This document shows, one piece after another, positions 50,686 to 59,485 of a stretch of 64,000 nt of DNA. Source of the DNA: an uncultured Lentisphaeria bacterium (GTDB taxonomy: Bacteria > Verrucomicrobiota > Lentisphaeria > Victivallales > Victivallaceae); the NCBI GenBank assembly GCA_949298075.1, contig CASFVA010000026.1, positions 31,543 through 95,542 on the forward strand, read 5' to 3'. The notes below the pieces were generated by a model that worked only from the letters and a program-made list of their open reading frames with translations, was not told the DNA's origin and did not search any database. The first letter of the stretch is position 1. Each line of letters opens with the position of its first letter. The position numbers and the translations under genes are program-made.

Positions 50686-50961
50686 ATGAAAGCATGTATG
50701 GATACGGAAAATCTGCGGTTGCGCCTCCGCAAAGTCGCCGGCCAGATCAACGCCGTCGAAAAAATGCTGGACCGGGATGTGCCCTGCGAAGATGTGCTGA
50801 TTCAGATCAACGCCGCCCGCAACGCCATGCACAAGATCGGACAGATTATCCTTGAAGGGCACCTCAAACACTGTGTCCGCGACGGCATTGAGCACGGCGA
50901 TCCGGATCAGACCCTCGCCAAATTCGCGCGGGCGCTCGAACATTTTTCACGCATGTCGTGA
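50686..50961 (+). CDS. CsoR/RcnR-family metal-sensing repressor
   Basis: 91 residues, the normal CsoR length, all helical. RLRKVAGQINAVEKMLDRDVP is the family DNA-contact helix region. The Cu(I) ligand set of CsoR is present: Cys34 (CEDVLIQINAAR), His59 and Cys63 (GHLKHC). RcnR and FrmR proteins differ at the third position, so copper is the best guess. Family members repress exporters or detoxification genes until metal binds. Here no pump or chaperone lies nearby, so the target is not visible; ribB or self-control are possible. The ATG at 50686 has GGAG eight bases upstream. Confidence 0.9.
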   Translation: MKACMDTENLRLRLRKVAGQINAVEKMLDRDVPCEDVLIQINAARNAMHKIGQIILEGHLKHCVRDGIEHGDPDQTLAKFARALEHFSRMS

Positions 50962-50996
50962 CCCGTTCTCCTGCCGCGGCCGTTCCGGCGACGGGG

Positions 50997-51024
50997 TTGC
51001 ATTGCCGCTTCGCAGCGCTATATT
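50997..51024 (+). promoter_or_regulatory. ribB promoter
   Basis: TTGCAT (50997-51002), a 16-base spacer and TATATT (51019-51024), placing the start of transcription about 51031, just before the riboswitch. Confidence 0.65.
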
Positions 51025-51038
51025 ATATGCATCGACAG

Positions 51039-51155
<117 letters not shown>

Positions 51156-51263
51156 GGACGGCGGCGGCGCGCCGCACGGGGCGGTGCGTCAGGTGGTTTT
51201 CCGCTCAGGGAGCGCATCCGGCTCCCGGTTCCGCCCGGAGTGTCTCGCGGGAGGACTCCAGTC
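51156..51263 (+). promoter_or_regulatory. Expression platform of the FMN riboswitch
   Basis: The 108 bases between aptamer and ribB contain two hairpins. GGGAGC (51208-51213) pairs with GCTCCC (51221-51226). GGAGT (51237-51241) pairs with ACTCC (51255-51259), with the ribosome-binding GGGAGG in the loop or flank. No T tract follows, so control by hiding the ribosome site is more likely than by termination. This is inferred from sequence pairing. Confidence 0.55.
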
Positions 51264-51872
51264 ATGTTTGCAAGCGTCGAAAACGCGGCCGCCGCCCTGG
51301 CCGCCGGTAAAATCATTGTGCTCACCGATGATGCCGACCGGGAAAACGAGGGCGATCTGATCTGCGCGGGGGCATTCGCCACTCCTGAAAACATCAACTT
51401 CATGGTTCGGTACGGGCGTGGTGTGCTCTGCACTCCGGTCGCCCCGGCGGTTGCAGCCCGGCTGTCGCTGGCGGTGCCGTCCGGGCGGCATGATCCGCGC
51501 GGTACCGCATTCACCCAGAGTCTGGATGCAATAACCGGCACCACCACCGGGGTTTCGGCGTTTGACCGCGCCCGGACCGTGGCGGAAATTCTGCGGCCGT
51601 CGAGTACGGCGGCGGATTTTTATTCGCCGGGACACGTCTATCCGCTGCTGGGGCGTCCGGGCGGTGTGCTGGAGCGTCCCGGACACACGGAAGGAGTGCT
51701 CGATCTGCTGGCCATGGCGGGGTTGCCGCCGGTGGGCGTACTCTGTGAAATTCTCAGGGACGACGGGGCCATGGCGCGGCTTCCGGACCTGGAAAAATTC
51801 TGTGCGGAACACCGGCTCCTGCTCTGCCAGGTGGCGGACATCATCCGGATGCGCCGGTCGGCGGAGCGCTGA
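51264..51872 (+). CDS. ribB: 3,4-dihydroxy-2-butanone-4-phosphate synthase
   Basis: 202 residues from the ATG at 51264 with GGGAGGA upstream. It has the DHBP synthase motifs DDADRENEGDLICAG (metal-binding acidic loop), MVRYGRGVLC, TAFTQSLDAITGTTTGVSAF, RPGGVLERPGHTE and ILRDDGAMARLPDL. It converts ribulose 5-phosphate to the four-carbon riboflavin precursor. Unlike many homologues it is not fused to GTP cyclohydrolase II, and no other rib gene is present here. It is a single-gene unit bounded by the riboswitch and a terminator. Confidence 0.94.
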   Translation: MFASVENAAAALAAGKIIVLTDDADRENEGDLICAGAFATPENINFMVRYGRGVLCTPVAPAVAARLSLAVPSGRHDPRGTAFTQSLDAITGTTTGVSAFDRARTVAEILRPSSTAADFYSPGHVYPLLGRPGGVLERPGHTEGVLDLLAMAGLPPVGVLCEILRDDGAMARLPDLEKFCAEHRLLLCQVADIIRMRRSAER

Positions 51873-51900
51873 ATCCGGACGTCCTTGGACCGGATTTTTT
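51872..51900 (+). terminator. Intrinsic terminator after ribB
   Basis: AATCCGG (51872-51878) pairs with CCGGATT (51890-51896); the loop can add TCC/GGA pairing. A run of six T (51895-51900) follows. It begins at the ribB stop codon and is a clear intrinsic terminator. Confidence 0.8.
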
Positions 51901-51948
51901 CCGGTCGGCCGGCCGGCCCCGGATCGGACAAGTATGGCGGCTCCGGAC

Positions 51949-51977
51949 TTGATAAGCGCTTCCGGAGGGGATATATT
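51949..51977 (+). promoter_or_regulatory. Promoter of the fucP-like gene
   Basis: TTGATA (51949-51954), a 17-base spacer and TATATT (51972-51977), 60 bases before the ATG. Confidence 0.6.
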
Positions 51978-52036
51978 CTTAAAATGCGGTTTTGTCCGGC
52001 GTCCGTCCGGCGTGATCAATTCAGAGGTTAACAGAA

Positions 52037-53353
52037 ATGAATAAGCCCAGCGGCAAAATTCCTCTCGTGTCCCGTCCCTGTCTGGCGGGTTTCGTCATGG
52101 TGACCGGTTTGTTTGTGCTCTGGGGATTTGCCAATGACATCACCAATCCGATGGTGGCGGCTTTCAAGAATGTGCTGTTGCTGTCGCATTTTGAAAGTTC
52201 CCTGGTGCAGGCCGCCTTTTACGGAGGATACTGCCTGATGGCGATTCCGGCTGCGCTTTTCATCCGACGCTGGAGTTACCGCGGCGGCATTCTGGTCGGA
52301 CTGTCGCTCTACGCCGCCGGCTGTCTGCTGTTCATTCCTTCCGGATATTCAATGCAGTTCGCCTGCTTTCTGATCTCCTACCTGATTATGACCGCCGGAC
52401 TGGCGTTTCTCGAGACCACCGCCAATCCCTTCGTTTTGTCGCTCGGCGACGAGGCCACCGCGGCACGGCGGCTCAATCTGGCGCAATCGTTCAATCCGCT
52501 GGGGTCGATCTGCGGCATGTTCGTCGCCAAGGAGTTCATCCTTGGGCGGCTCAATCCGGCTCCGGAGGCGGTCCGGCGGGAACTGGCGACGGCGGATCCG
52601 GAACTGCTCCGGAGCATTCAGCAGTCCGATCTGGCGGTCATCGTGCTGCCCTATGCTCTGCTGGGAGCGGTGGTGTTGCTGGCCCTGCTGGCGTTCTGGA
52701 TGGTGCGGCTGCCGGAAAAGCAGGCTGACGGGCCGGTCGCTGGCGGCGCCCGGGACTCGCTGCGCCGGCTGGTGCGCACGCCGCGCTACCTCTGGGGAGT
52801 GGTCGCCCAGTGTTTTTACATCGGTGTGCAGATTATGGTGTGGACGTTCATCATCCAGTACGCGGTCAACGAACTGGGCATCTCCTCCTCCGCCGCCCAG
52901 GGATACAATATCGCGGCAATGGTGCTGTTTGTTTCCAGCCGGTTTGTCTGCACCTGGCTGCTGAAGTTTTTCAACGCCGGCGGACTGCTCGGTTCTTTCG
53001 CCGTGGCCGGCGGCGTGCTGATCATGCTGACCATTCTGCTGCCCGGCTGGCCGGGACTGATTGCGCTGATAGCGGTATCCGGCGCCATGTCGCTGATGTT
53101 CCCGACCATTTACGGCATTGCGCTCACCGGACTGGGCGATGACGCCAAACTCGGTTCAGCCGGTCTGATCTGCGCCATCGGCGGCGGCAGCGTCATGCCG
53201 CCGCTGCAGGCGCTCATCATGGATGGCAAAGGACTGACGCTGGGCGATTGGACGCTCTCGGCCACCCGGCTCTCCTTCCTGCTGCCGCTGCTCTGCTTTG
53301 TTGTGATTGCGGTCTACGGATTTGCCATGCGCCGGAACTGCCGCCGGAGCTGA
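52037..53353 (+). CDS. fucP: MFS sugar:proton symporter, FucP family
   Basis: 438 residues with about 12 membrane segments. The FucP/GluP family phrases are VTGLFVLWGFANDITNPMVA, QAAFYGGYCLMAIPAALFI, TAGLAFLETTANPFVLSLGD and ARRLNLAQSFNPLGSICGMF. The C-terminal half has MFPTIYGIALTGLGDDAKLG and GGGSVMPPLQALIMD. These proteins import L-fucose, glucose, galactose or other hexoses with protons; the specific sugar cannot be told. It is monocistronic with its own promoter and terminator. Confidence 0.9.
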   Translation: MNKPSGKIPLVSRPCLAGFVMVTGLFVLWGFANDITNPMVAAFKNVLLLSHFESSLVQAAFYGGYCLMAIPAALFIRRWSYRGGILVGLSLYAAGCLLFIPSGYSMQFACFLISYLIMTAGLAFLETTANPFVLSLGDEATAARRLNLAQSFNPLGSICGMFVAKEFILGRLNPAPEAVRRELATADPELLRSIQQSDLAVIVLPYALLGAVVLLALLAFWMVRLPEKQADGPVAGGARDSLRRLVRTPRYLWGVVAQCFYIGVQIMVWTFIIQYAVNELGISSSAAQGYNIAAMVLFVSSRFVCTWLLKFFNAGGLLGSFAVAGGVLIMLTILLPGWPGLIALIAVSGAMSLMFPTIYGIALTGLGDDAKLGSAGLICAIGGGSVMPPLQALIMDGKGLTLGDWTLSATRLSFLLPLLCFVVIAVYGFAMRRNCRRS

Positions 53354-53358
53354 CGGAG

Positions 53359-53395
53359 CCGCGCCGGAAATGCGGTCTGGCTGCCGGCTTTTTTT
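53359..53395 (+). terminator. Probable terminator after the fucP-like gene
   Basis: AGCCG...CGGCT and GCCGG...CCGGC pairings can form a stem with a long loop ending directly at a run of seven T (53389-53395). The stem is not perfect but the position just after the stop is right. Confidence 0.5.
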
Positions 53396-53406
53396 GGCGT
53401 GGAAAC

Positions 53407-53436
53407 TTGAAAAGTGGCGCTTTGGAGTTATCTTAT
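53407..53436 (+). promoter_or_regulatory. Possible proA promoter
   Basis: TTGAAA (53407-53412), an 18-base spacer and TCTTAT (53431-53436), about 50 bases before the ATG. The -10 box is poor. Confidence 0.4.
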
Positions 53437-53487
53437 AAGGAATATGTTTTTCCGGATATTTTACTGAATAATCTTTGGTGAACAGTC

Positions 53488-54759
53488 ATGCCTGTCAGTG
53501 TTGAAGAGATGAAGGCCGCTCTTGACGCCATGGGGCGTCAGGCCCGGATCGCCGGCCGGGCGCTTGCATTAATGAGCAGCGCGGCCAAGGACAATTGTCT
53601 GCGGGCCATGGCGGCGGCAATCGAGTCCGAAGCGGAGCGGATCAAGGCCGCCAACGCCCTTGATCTCGAGGCGGCGCGGGCCGCCGGCATCGCGCCGGCC
53701 ATGATCGACCGCCTGACGCTGACCGACAGCCGGATCCGGAGCATGGCGGACGGACTGCGCACTGTGGCCGCCCAGGCGGATCCTGTGGGGCGGGTGCTCA
53801 GCCGCACGGTGCGTCCCAACGGGTTGGAGATCACCAAACTCAGTGTGCCGTTCGGAGTGATCGGCATCATTTATGAAGCGCGTCCGAATGTGACGGTGGA
53901 TGCCGCCGGTATCTGCATCAAGGCCGGCAATGCCGTGATTCTGCGCGGCGGACGCGAGGCGTTCAACTCCAACTGTGTGCTGGCCGATTTGCTCAACCGG
54001 GTGGCCGTGGCGCAGGGGTTGCCCGATGGCACCGCCCAGCTGATCCCCTGGATCGATCACGAAGCGGTCAGGCTCATGCTCAAGCTTGACCGCTACATTG
54101 ACCTGGTGATTCCGCGCGGCGGCGAGAGACTGATCCGCACGGTGGTGGCCGAGGCGACTATGCCGGTGCTCAAGCATTACAAGGGGGTGTGCCACCTCTA
54201 CGTCGGCCGGGATTGCGATTTCGACATGGCGCTGGATATCATCGAAAATGCCAAATGCCAGCGCCCCGGAGTCTGCAACGCTTTGGAAACGCTGCTCATC
54301 GACCGGTCGGAGGCCGCCGATTTTGTGCCGCGGTTCGCTGAACGCATGAGAAAATGCGGGGTTGAGCTGCGCGGCGATGCCGAATTCAGAAAACTCTGCC
54401 CCGAGGCGGCGCCGGCGGAAGAGGCCGACTATTATGCGGAGTATCTGGCGTTGATTCTGGCCGTGCGGATCGTTGACGGTGTCGCGGCGGCGGTTGACCA
54501 TATTGAAACCTATGGTTCCCGGCACAGCGACGGCATTTTGAGCCGCAACGCCGCGGATGTTGATTACTTCCTGAGGAATGTCGACTCATCGACCGTGTAT
54601 GTCAATGCCTCGACCCGGTTCACCGATGGCGGGGAATTCGGGATGGGGGCCGAAATCGGCATCAGCACAGACAAGCTGCATGCCCGCGGTCCGATGGGCG
54701 CGGACGAGCTGACCACATACAAATACCTGGTCCGGGGCAACGGCCAGATTCGGCAGTGA
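53488..54759 (+). CDS. proA: Gamma-glutamyl phosphate reductase
   Basis: 423 residues, the normal ProA length. Family phrases are VPFGVIGIIYEARPNVTVDA, AVILRGGREAFNSN, LVIPRGGERLIRTVVAEATM and PVLKHYKGVCHLYVG. The catalytic Cys263 is in AKCQRPGVCNALETLLID, and IETYGSRHSDGI, ASTRFTDGGEFGMGAEIGIS end the pattern. It reduces gamma-glutamyl phosphate to the semialdehyde in proline synthesis. No proB is in the window. Followed after 66 bases by the V-ATPase I gene, perhaps on one transcript. Confidence 0.95.
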   Translation: MPVSVEEMKAALDAMGRQARIAGRALALMSSAAKDNCLRAMAAAIESEAERIKAANALDLEAARAAGIAPAMIDRLTLTDSRIRSMADGLRTVAAQADPVGRVLSRTVRPNGLEITKLSVPFGVIGIIYEARPNVTVDAAGICIKAGNAVILRGGREAFNSNCVLADLLNRVAVAQGLPDGTAQLIPWIDHEAVRLMLKLDRYIDLVIPRGGERLIRTVVAEATMPVLKHYKGVCHLYVGRDCDFDMALDIIENAKCQRPGVCNALETLLIDRSEAADFVPRFAERMRKCGVELRGDAEFRKLCPEAAPAEEADYYAEYLALILAVRIVDGVAAAVDHIETYGSRHSDGILSRNAADVDYFLRNVDSSTVYVNASTRFTDGGEFGMGAEIGISTDKLHARGPMGADELTTYKYLVRGNGQIRQ

Positions 54760-54825
54760 TGGAGATGATGGAGTGTTTCCGGTGATCAGATGTCATTGTC
54801 CGGTGATGACGGGGGTTGTTGAAAG

Positions 54826-56637
54826 ATGATCGTGCCGATGAAAATCGTCACCATTCTGGTGATGCGTGAGACGATCGCGGCGACGCTCAGTGCGTTGCGC
54901 GATTTGGGAGTTATGCAGGTTGAAGTCGCCGAAAACGTTTCGGACGATTCGGCCCGGCTCTCCGAGCAGCTTGCTTCGGCCGCCCGGACGTGGACCGAGT
55001 TGCGGAAATTCGCGGCGCCCGGGACGCCGGAACCGGTCGGAACGCCGACCGCCGAGGTCCGGAGCATCGGACGGAGCACGCTGGAAACCGCCGCCCGGTG
55101 CGTTGACCGCCGCACCGCCGCGTTAACCGAGCTGGCCGGCGTGGAAAAGCGGCTGCGCAATCTGGAGCCGTGGGGCTATTTCAGCCGTCCGCTGCTGGAT
55201 GAATTGCGGAATCGGGGGGTGCGTATTGTGTTGTGCGACGGTCCGGCCGCCGCGCTGGAGACCGCCCGGGCACTCGAGGGAGTGGCAGTCACGGAGTTTG
55301 AACAGAGCGGGGGACTGGCCCGTTTTGCCGTGGTCTCCGACCGCGATTTTGATACCTGCGGTCTGCCGGTGGTGGAGCTGGGTCCGGAGGACGATCCGGC
55401 TGAACTGCGCCGACGGGTTGAGGCTCTGCGGGAGCAGATCAAGGGGGTTGAAACCGAACTCACCCGGCTCTCCGGGCATCTTGACGCTGCGAAATACTGT
55501 ATTGACGAGCTGGAGAACCAGCTGGAGTTCAGCCGGACCCGGGACGCGATTTCCGCTCACGGCGCGGTGGTGTCGCTGCGCGGATTTGTGCCGGCTCCGG
55601 AAGTGGAAAAGCTCCGGGAAAGCGCCCGCGCCGAAGGCTGGGGACTGCTGATTCTCGACCCCGGTCCGGACGACGTGGTGCCGGTGCTGATCCGGGAGAA
55701 CCGTTTTTCCAGAATCATCAAGCCGCTGTTTGATTTTCTCGGAGTGGTGCCGGGCTACCGGGAGATTGATGTGTCGGCCGGAGTGCTGATTTTCTTCACG
55801 ATTTTCTACGCCATCATCATCGGAGATGCCGGTTATGGTGTGATTTTCCTGGTTCTGTCGCTGATTCTCGGGTGGAAGTTACGCCGCAAACCGGCGGCGC
55901 TGGCTCCGATCCGGCTTTTCGGGCTGCTGAGTGTCGCCACCATAATCTGGGGAGCCCTGAACGGAAGCTGGTTCGGATTGGCCGCCATTCCCGGCACTGA
56001 CCGGCCTTTCCCGGGGCTGCCCTGTTTTACGGGGGTGAGTGAAACGCTCCGGCAGGCCAATATACAGGCTTTCTGTTTCGTGCTGGCGGTGGCTCAGCTG
56101 TCGCTGGGCCGGATCTGGAAAGCGATCCATGACGCCAATTGGCGGTCCATCGGCGAAAATGTCGGCTGGATGCTGATTCTGTGGGGTAATTTTTTCCTGA
56201 CGATCCGGATCATCGTCTATCCCGGGGAGTTTCCTGATTACATGTACTGGCTGTACGGCTCCGGCCTGGCGCTGGTGGTGCTCTGCGGGGTTAATTGGAA
56301 GGATCCGGCCGCGGTGTTTCAGTTTCCCTTCAATATCGTCGGCAGCTTCACGGATGTGCTGAGCTACATCCGGCTGTTTGCCGTCGGCATGGCCGGCGGC
56401 TGCATCGCCACAAGTTTCAACAGCATGGCCTGGGACGTCTGCAAGAGTTCCCCCTGGATCATTCCGGTCGGCATTCTGGTGGTCCTCTGCGGGCACCTGC
56501 TGAATGTGGCGCTGGGATTCATGAGCGTGCTGGTGCACGGTGTGCGACTCAACACTCTGGAGTTTTCCAACCATGTCGGACTGACCTGGAGCGGGGAACT
56601 TTTCAGGCCGTTTAAAAACCACCTTAACGAAAAATAA
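54826..56637 (+). CDS. ntpI: V-type ATP synthase subunit I (a subunit)
   Basis: 603 residues. The cytosolic N-terminal half (1-310) begins MKIVTILVMRETIAATLSAL and includes coiled-coil parts. The membrane half has about seven helices: FFTIFYAIIIGDAGYGVIFL, SVATIIWGALNGSWFGLAAI, and DVLSYIRLFAVGMAGGCIA with the proton/sodium-path Arg, followed by HGVRLNTLEFSNHVGL. These mark the bacterial V/A-type subunit I that forms the stator and ion half-channels. It is followed by the K subunit 12 bases later; the catalytic subunits are not in this window. Confidence 0.93.
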   Translation: MIVPMKIVTILVMRETIAATLSALRDLGVMQVEVAENVSDDSARLSEQLASAARTWTELRKFAAPGTPEPVGTPTAEVRSIGRSTLETAARCVDRRTAALTELAGVEKRLRNLEPWGYFSRPLLDELRNRGVRIVLCDGPAAALETARALEGVAVTEFEQSGGLARFAVVSDRDFDTCGLPVVELGPEDDPAELRRRVEALREQIKGVETELTRLSGHLDAAKYCIDELENQLEFSRTRDAISAHGAVVSLRGFVPAPEVEKLRESARAEGWGLLILDPGPDDVVPVLIRENRFSRIIKPLFDFLGVVPGYREIDVSAGVLIFFTIFYAIIIGDAGYGVIFLVLSLILGWKLRRKPAALAPIRLFGLLSVATIIWGALNGSWFGLAAIPGTDRPFPGLPCFTGVSETLRQANIQAFCFVLAVAQLSLGRIWKAIHDANWRSIGENVGWMLILWGNFFLTIRIIVYPGEFPDYMYWLYGSGLALVVLCGVNWKDPAAVFQFPFNIVGSFTDVLSYIRLFAVGMAGGCIATSFNSMAWDVCKSSPWIIPVGILVVLCGHLLNVALGFMSVLVHGVRLNTLEFSNHVGLTWSGELFRPFKNHLNEK

Positions 56638-56649
56638 GGAATTTTTACT

Positions 56650-57129
56650 ATGAGTGAAGGTCTTTCCCCCCAACAAATCCTCCGTCTCCTCGAGTTCATT
56701 TCGCTGGCGTCGGGTTACGCCGCCGTCGGTCTGGCCGCCACCGGTTCGGCCATCGGCACCGGATATGCCGGCTGCGCCGCCATCGGAGCCTGGAAAAAAT
56801 GTTACGCCCAGGGCAAGCAGGCGCCGTTTCTGCTGCTGGCGATGGTCGGTGCTCCGCTGTCGCAGACGATTTACAGTATGATCATGATGATCATCATCAA
56901 GGGCAAAATCATGGACCAACCCGAGCAGTTCCCCATTTTTGTCTCGATCGGCGTGCTCGGCGGTCTGGCTCAGATGGTATCGGCGATCTTCCAGGGCAAG
57001 GCGGCGGCGGGTGGCTGCGTGGCCTACGCTGAAACCGGCAAAGGTTTTGCCAACTATCTGATGGTGCTCGGCGTTATTGAGACCTGTGCGATTTTCGCTC
57101 TGATCTTCAGTTTTATGGCCATGCCGTAA
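56650..57129 (+). CDS. ntpK: V-type ATP synthase subunit K (c-ring proteolipid)
   Basis: 159 residues with four membrane helices, two hairpins of the duplicated V-type c subunit. The ion-binding Glu144 is in GVIETCAIFALIFSF. Ser71-Gln72 (GAPLSQTIYS) and Gln115 (IFQGKAAAGG) match the positions that coordinate sodium in Enterococcus NtpK. This suggests Na+ coupling, by homology only. AAGGA nine bases before the ATG is the ribosome site. It is followed by a strong terminator, so it closes the transcript. Confidence 0.93.
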   Translation: MSEGLSPQQILRLLEFISLASGYAAVGLAATGSAIGTGYAGCAAIGAWKKCYAQGKQAPFLLLAMVGAPLSQTIYSMIMMIIIKGKIMDQPEQFPIFVSIGVLGGLAQMVSAIFQGKAAAGGCVAYAETGKGFANYLMVLGVIETCAIFALIFSFMAMP

Positions 57130-57152
57130 GGCGGTTTGGAGATGAGAATCTG

Positions 57153-57189
57153 CGGGCTGCCGGAGTCGGATTCCGGCGGCCCGTTTTTT
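57153..57189 (+). terminator. Strong intrinsic terminator after ntpK
   Basis: A 12-bp stem CGGGCTGCCGGA / TCCGGCGGCCCG (one G-T pair), a seven-base loop and a run of six T. It begins 23 bases after the ntpK stop. Confidence 0.9.
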
Positions 57190-57223
57190 ATGTGCGGCCG
57201 GAACGCTCCTGAAAGCCGGATTC

Positions 57224-58210
57224 ATGAAATTCTATCTTAACAGCTCCACCGATCCCGCTTTCAACCTCGCCCTGGAGGAAACTCTGGCTGCGGGGGAGAA
57301 CGGTGACGGATTTTTCATGCTGTGGCGCAATGCCCCGGCCGTCATTGTCGGGCGCAATCAGAATACCGCAGCTGAAATCAATGCCGGATATGTGCGGCGG
57401 CACCATATTCAGGTGGTGCGGCGGATCACCGGCGGCGGAGCGGTTTACCACGACCTGGGCAACCTCAATTATACGATCGCGGCGCCCGGACGAAGCCTGG
57501 CGGCCGGAGCTTTTGCCGAACTGGCGGATCCGGTGGTTCGGGTATTGCGTCGTCTGGGAGTTCCGGCGGAGTGGTCCGGGCGCAACGACATTTTGGTGGA
57601 AGGGCGAAAAGTTTCGGGCAGTGCCCGGAGCGTGCTGCGGGAGACGACGCTGTTCCATGGTACGCTGCTGTTTGATGTTGACCTGGAAATTCTGAGCGAG
57701 GCATTGCGTCCGGATCCCGACAAAATCCGGTCCAAGGGGGTGCGGTCGGTGCGGTCGCGGGTCGCCAATCTCCGGGAGTTCATGCCCGGATGGACCATGC
57801 CGCAATTCATGGCTGAGCTGGAGCGCGGCCTGAGTGCGGAGCTGGGCGCCGCCGCCGCCGAGCCGCCGCCGCCGTCGGTTCTGGCGGCCGCGGAGCAGCT
57901 GGCGGAGCGCAAGTACCGCTCCCGGGAATGGAATTACCACACCGCGTTTCCCTACGATTGGCGCGTTCGGAAGCGATTTGCCGCCGGAACGGTTGAACTG
58001 ACTGTGGCAGTGTCCGGCAACCGGGTGGTCGGGCTGCGTTTTTCCGGAGATTTTTTCGGAGAAGCTCCGGTCGAGGAGCTGGCCGCCCGCTTGGTCGGCG
58101 CCGCTTTCACTCCGGAGGAGATCGCCGCCCGGCTGGCCGGAATTGATCCCGGGCGTTTCATTGCCGGTCTGAGCGCGGCGGAACTCCTGGAGCTTTTTGA
58201 TTTCGCCTGA
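57224..58210 (+). CDS. lplA: Lipoate-protein ligase A
   Basis: 328 residues. The BPL/LplA catalytic domain shows FMLWRNAPAVIVGRNQNTAA, VRRITGGGAVYHDLGNLNYT (the Arg-Arg-x-x-Gly-Gly-Gly-Ala lipoate-binding motif), and GRNDILVEGRKVSGSARSVL with the catalytic Lys. The C-terminal accessory domain contains REWNYHTAFPYDWRVRKRFA and an end helix. It attaches free lipoate to the E2 subunits of 2-oxoacid dehydrogenases and to GcvH. It starts after the ntpK terminator, with no clear promoter seen. Confidence 0.93.
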   Translation: MKFYLNSSTDPAFNLALEETLAAGENGDGFFMLWRNAPAVIVGRNQNTAAEINAGYVRRHHIQVVRRITGGGAVYHDLGNLNYTIAAPGRSLAAGAFAELADPVVRVLRRLGVPAEWSGRNDILVEGRKVSGSARSVLRETTLFHGTLLFDVDLEILSEALRPDPDKIRSKGVRSVRSRVANLREFMPGWTMPQFMAELERGLSAELGAAAAEPPPPSVLAAAEQLAERKYRSREWNYHTAFPYDWRVRKRFAAGTVELTVAVSGNRVVGLRFSGDFFGEAPVEELAARLVGAAFTPEEIAARLAGIDPGRFIAGLSAAELLELFDFA

Positions 58211-58226
58211 GGCCGGAGCCCGTAGT

Positions 58227-59300
58227 TCAGAGTCCGCCGCGGCAGGGACGGGTTTTGCCGGGGCACTCCCGGGAACCGTCGCAGTGTGTGCAGATGCCGT
58301 TGGCGAGTTCCCGGTTTTCGGCGCAGTCATCGAGGTTCTGCAGGGTGACGGCGGCAATGTTGGTCATGGCTTCCCGGGTGAAGAAAGCCTGGTGCGAAGT
58401 CACCAGCACATTCGGGAAGGTGAGCAGCCGGGCGAGCTGATCGTCGTAGACGGCCTGATTGGAAAGATCCTCGAAAAAGTAATCGCTTTCCTCCTCATAG
58501 ACGTCCAGTCCGGCGGCGCCGATTGTTCCATTTTTCAAACCCTCGATCAGCGCCCGGGTGTCGATGAGTTTGCCGCGGCTGGTGTTGATGATGAACACTC
58601 CCCGTTTCATCATGCCGATGGCCCGTTCGTCGATCAGGTGAAGGTTGTCCGGCGTCAGCGGACAGTGCAGGGAAATGGCATCGCTGGTCTTGAACATTTC
58701 TTCCAGCGTGACATAGCGTAGCCCGCACCGTTCAGCCAGTTCGGCGTTGGGATGGCTGTCATAGCCGATGAGGTTGACGCCGAAGCCAGTCAGCAGGTTG
58801 GCGAAAACGCCCCCGATCCGCCCGGTGCCGATGATGCCGATGGTTTTGTTGCGCAGATCGAACCCGAGCAGGCCATTGATGGAAAAGTTGTTGTCGCGCA
58901 CCCGGGTGTACGCCCGGTGAATCTGACGGTCCAGAGTGAGCAGCATGGCGAGCGCGTACTCGGCCACGGCATAGGGCGAATAACCGGGTACCCGGGTGAC
59001 CAGCAGTTTGCCGTAGGCGTAAGCGAGGTTGACATTGTTGTAACCGGCGCAGCGCAGCGCCACGAAGCGCACTCCGGCCTTGACCAGTTCATCGATTACG
59101 GCGGCGTCCACGGTGTCGTTGACGAATACGCAGACGGCGTCGCAGCCCTCGGCCATCCGGGCTGACATCCGGTTGAGCTTGCTTTCGAAATAAATGATCT
59201 CAAAACCGAATTTGCGGTTGGCGGCGTCGAAGAAGCGCCGGTCATAGGGTTTGGCGTCAAAAAAAGCGATTTTGAGAGGTGGGGGTGTTTTTCTGGGCAT
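58227..59300 (-). CDS. ldhA: D-lactate dehydrogenase (fermentative LdhA type)
   Basis: 357 residues from the ATG at 59300, with GGAG upstream; an in-frame extension has no family support. It closely follows E. coli-type LdhA: ALRCAGYNNVNLAYAYGKLL, RVPGYSPYAVAEYALAMLLT, and IIGTGRIGGVFANLL for NAD binding. The catalytic Arg242 is in NTSRGKLID, the Glu in LDVYEEESDYFFED and His303 in TSHQAFFT. It reduces pyruvate to D-lactate. Oddly the C-terminus runs past the usual end with a Cys-rich tail, Cys337, 340, 346 and 353 (CTHCDGSRECPGKTRPCRG), which might bind metal. Confidence 0.93.
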   Translation of the reverse strand: MPRKTPPPLKIAFFDAKPYDRRFFDAANRKFGFEIIYFESKLNRMSARMAEGCDAVCVFVNDTVDAAVIDELVKAGVRFVALRCAGYNNVNLAYAYGKLLVTRVPGYSPYAVAEYALAMLLTLDRQIHRAYTRVRDNNFSINGLLGFDLRNKTIGIIGTGRIGGVFANLLTGFGVNLIGYDSHPNAELAERCGLRYVTLEEMFKTSDAISLHCPLTPDNLHLIDERAIGMMKRGVFIINTSRGKLIDTRALIEGLKNGTIGAAGLDVYEEESDYFFEDLSNQAVYDDQLARLLTFPNVLVTSHQAFFTREAMTNIAAVTLQNLDDCAENRELANGICTHCDGSRECPGKTRPCRGGL

Positions 59301-59485
59301 GTTGCCGGTCTCCTGGTTAATCGATGAAGCGGACTGGCGGTCTGGGCGTCCCGGATTGCGCAACGTCCCGACCCGGCTGAGTCCGGGCCGCGGCGGCCCG
59401 CTGCTCCTCCGGGGTGCTGTCCGGCCCTCCGCAATTCTCTTCTTCGCCGTGCCGGCGGACCGGCGGCGGCAAACCTCCTGAAATC

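Noticed and set aside
59317..59479. A small open frame of about 51 codons in the ldhA leader, after AGGAGG.
   Set aside because: Its only start is a TTG one base after AGGAGG, and AGGAGG lies at the predicted start of transcription, so it cannot work as a ribosome site for it.
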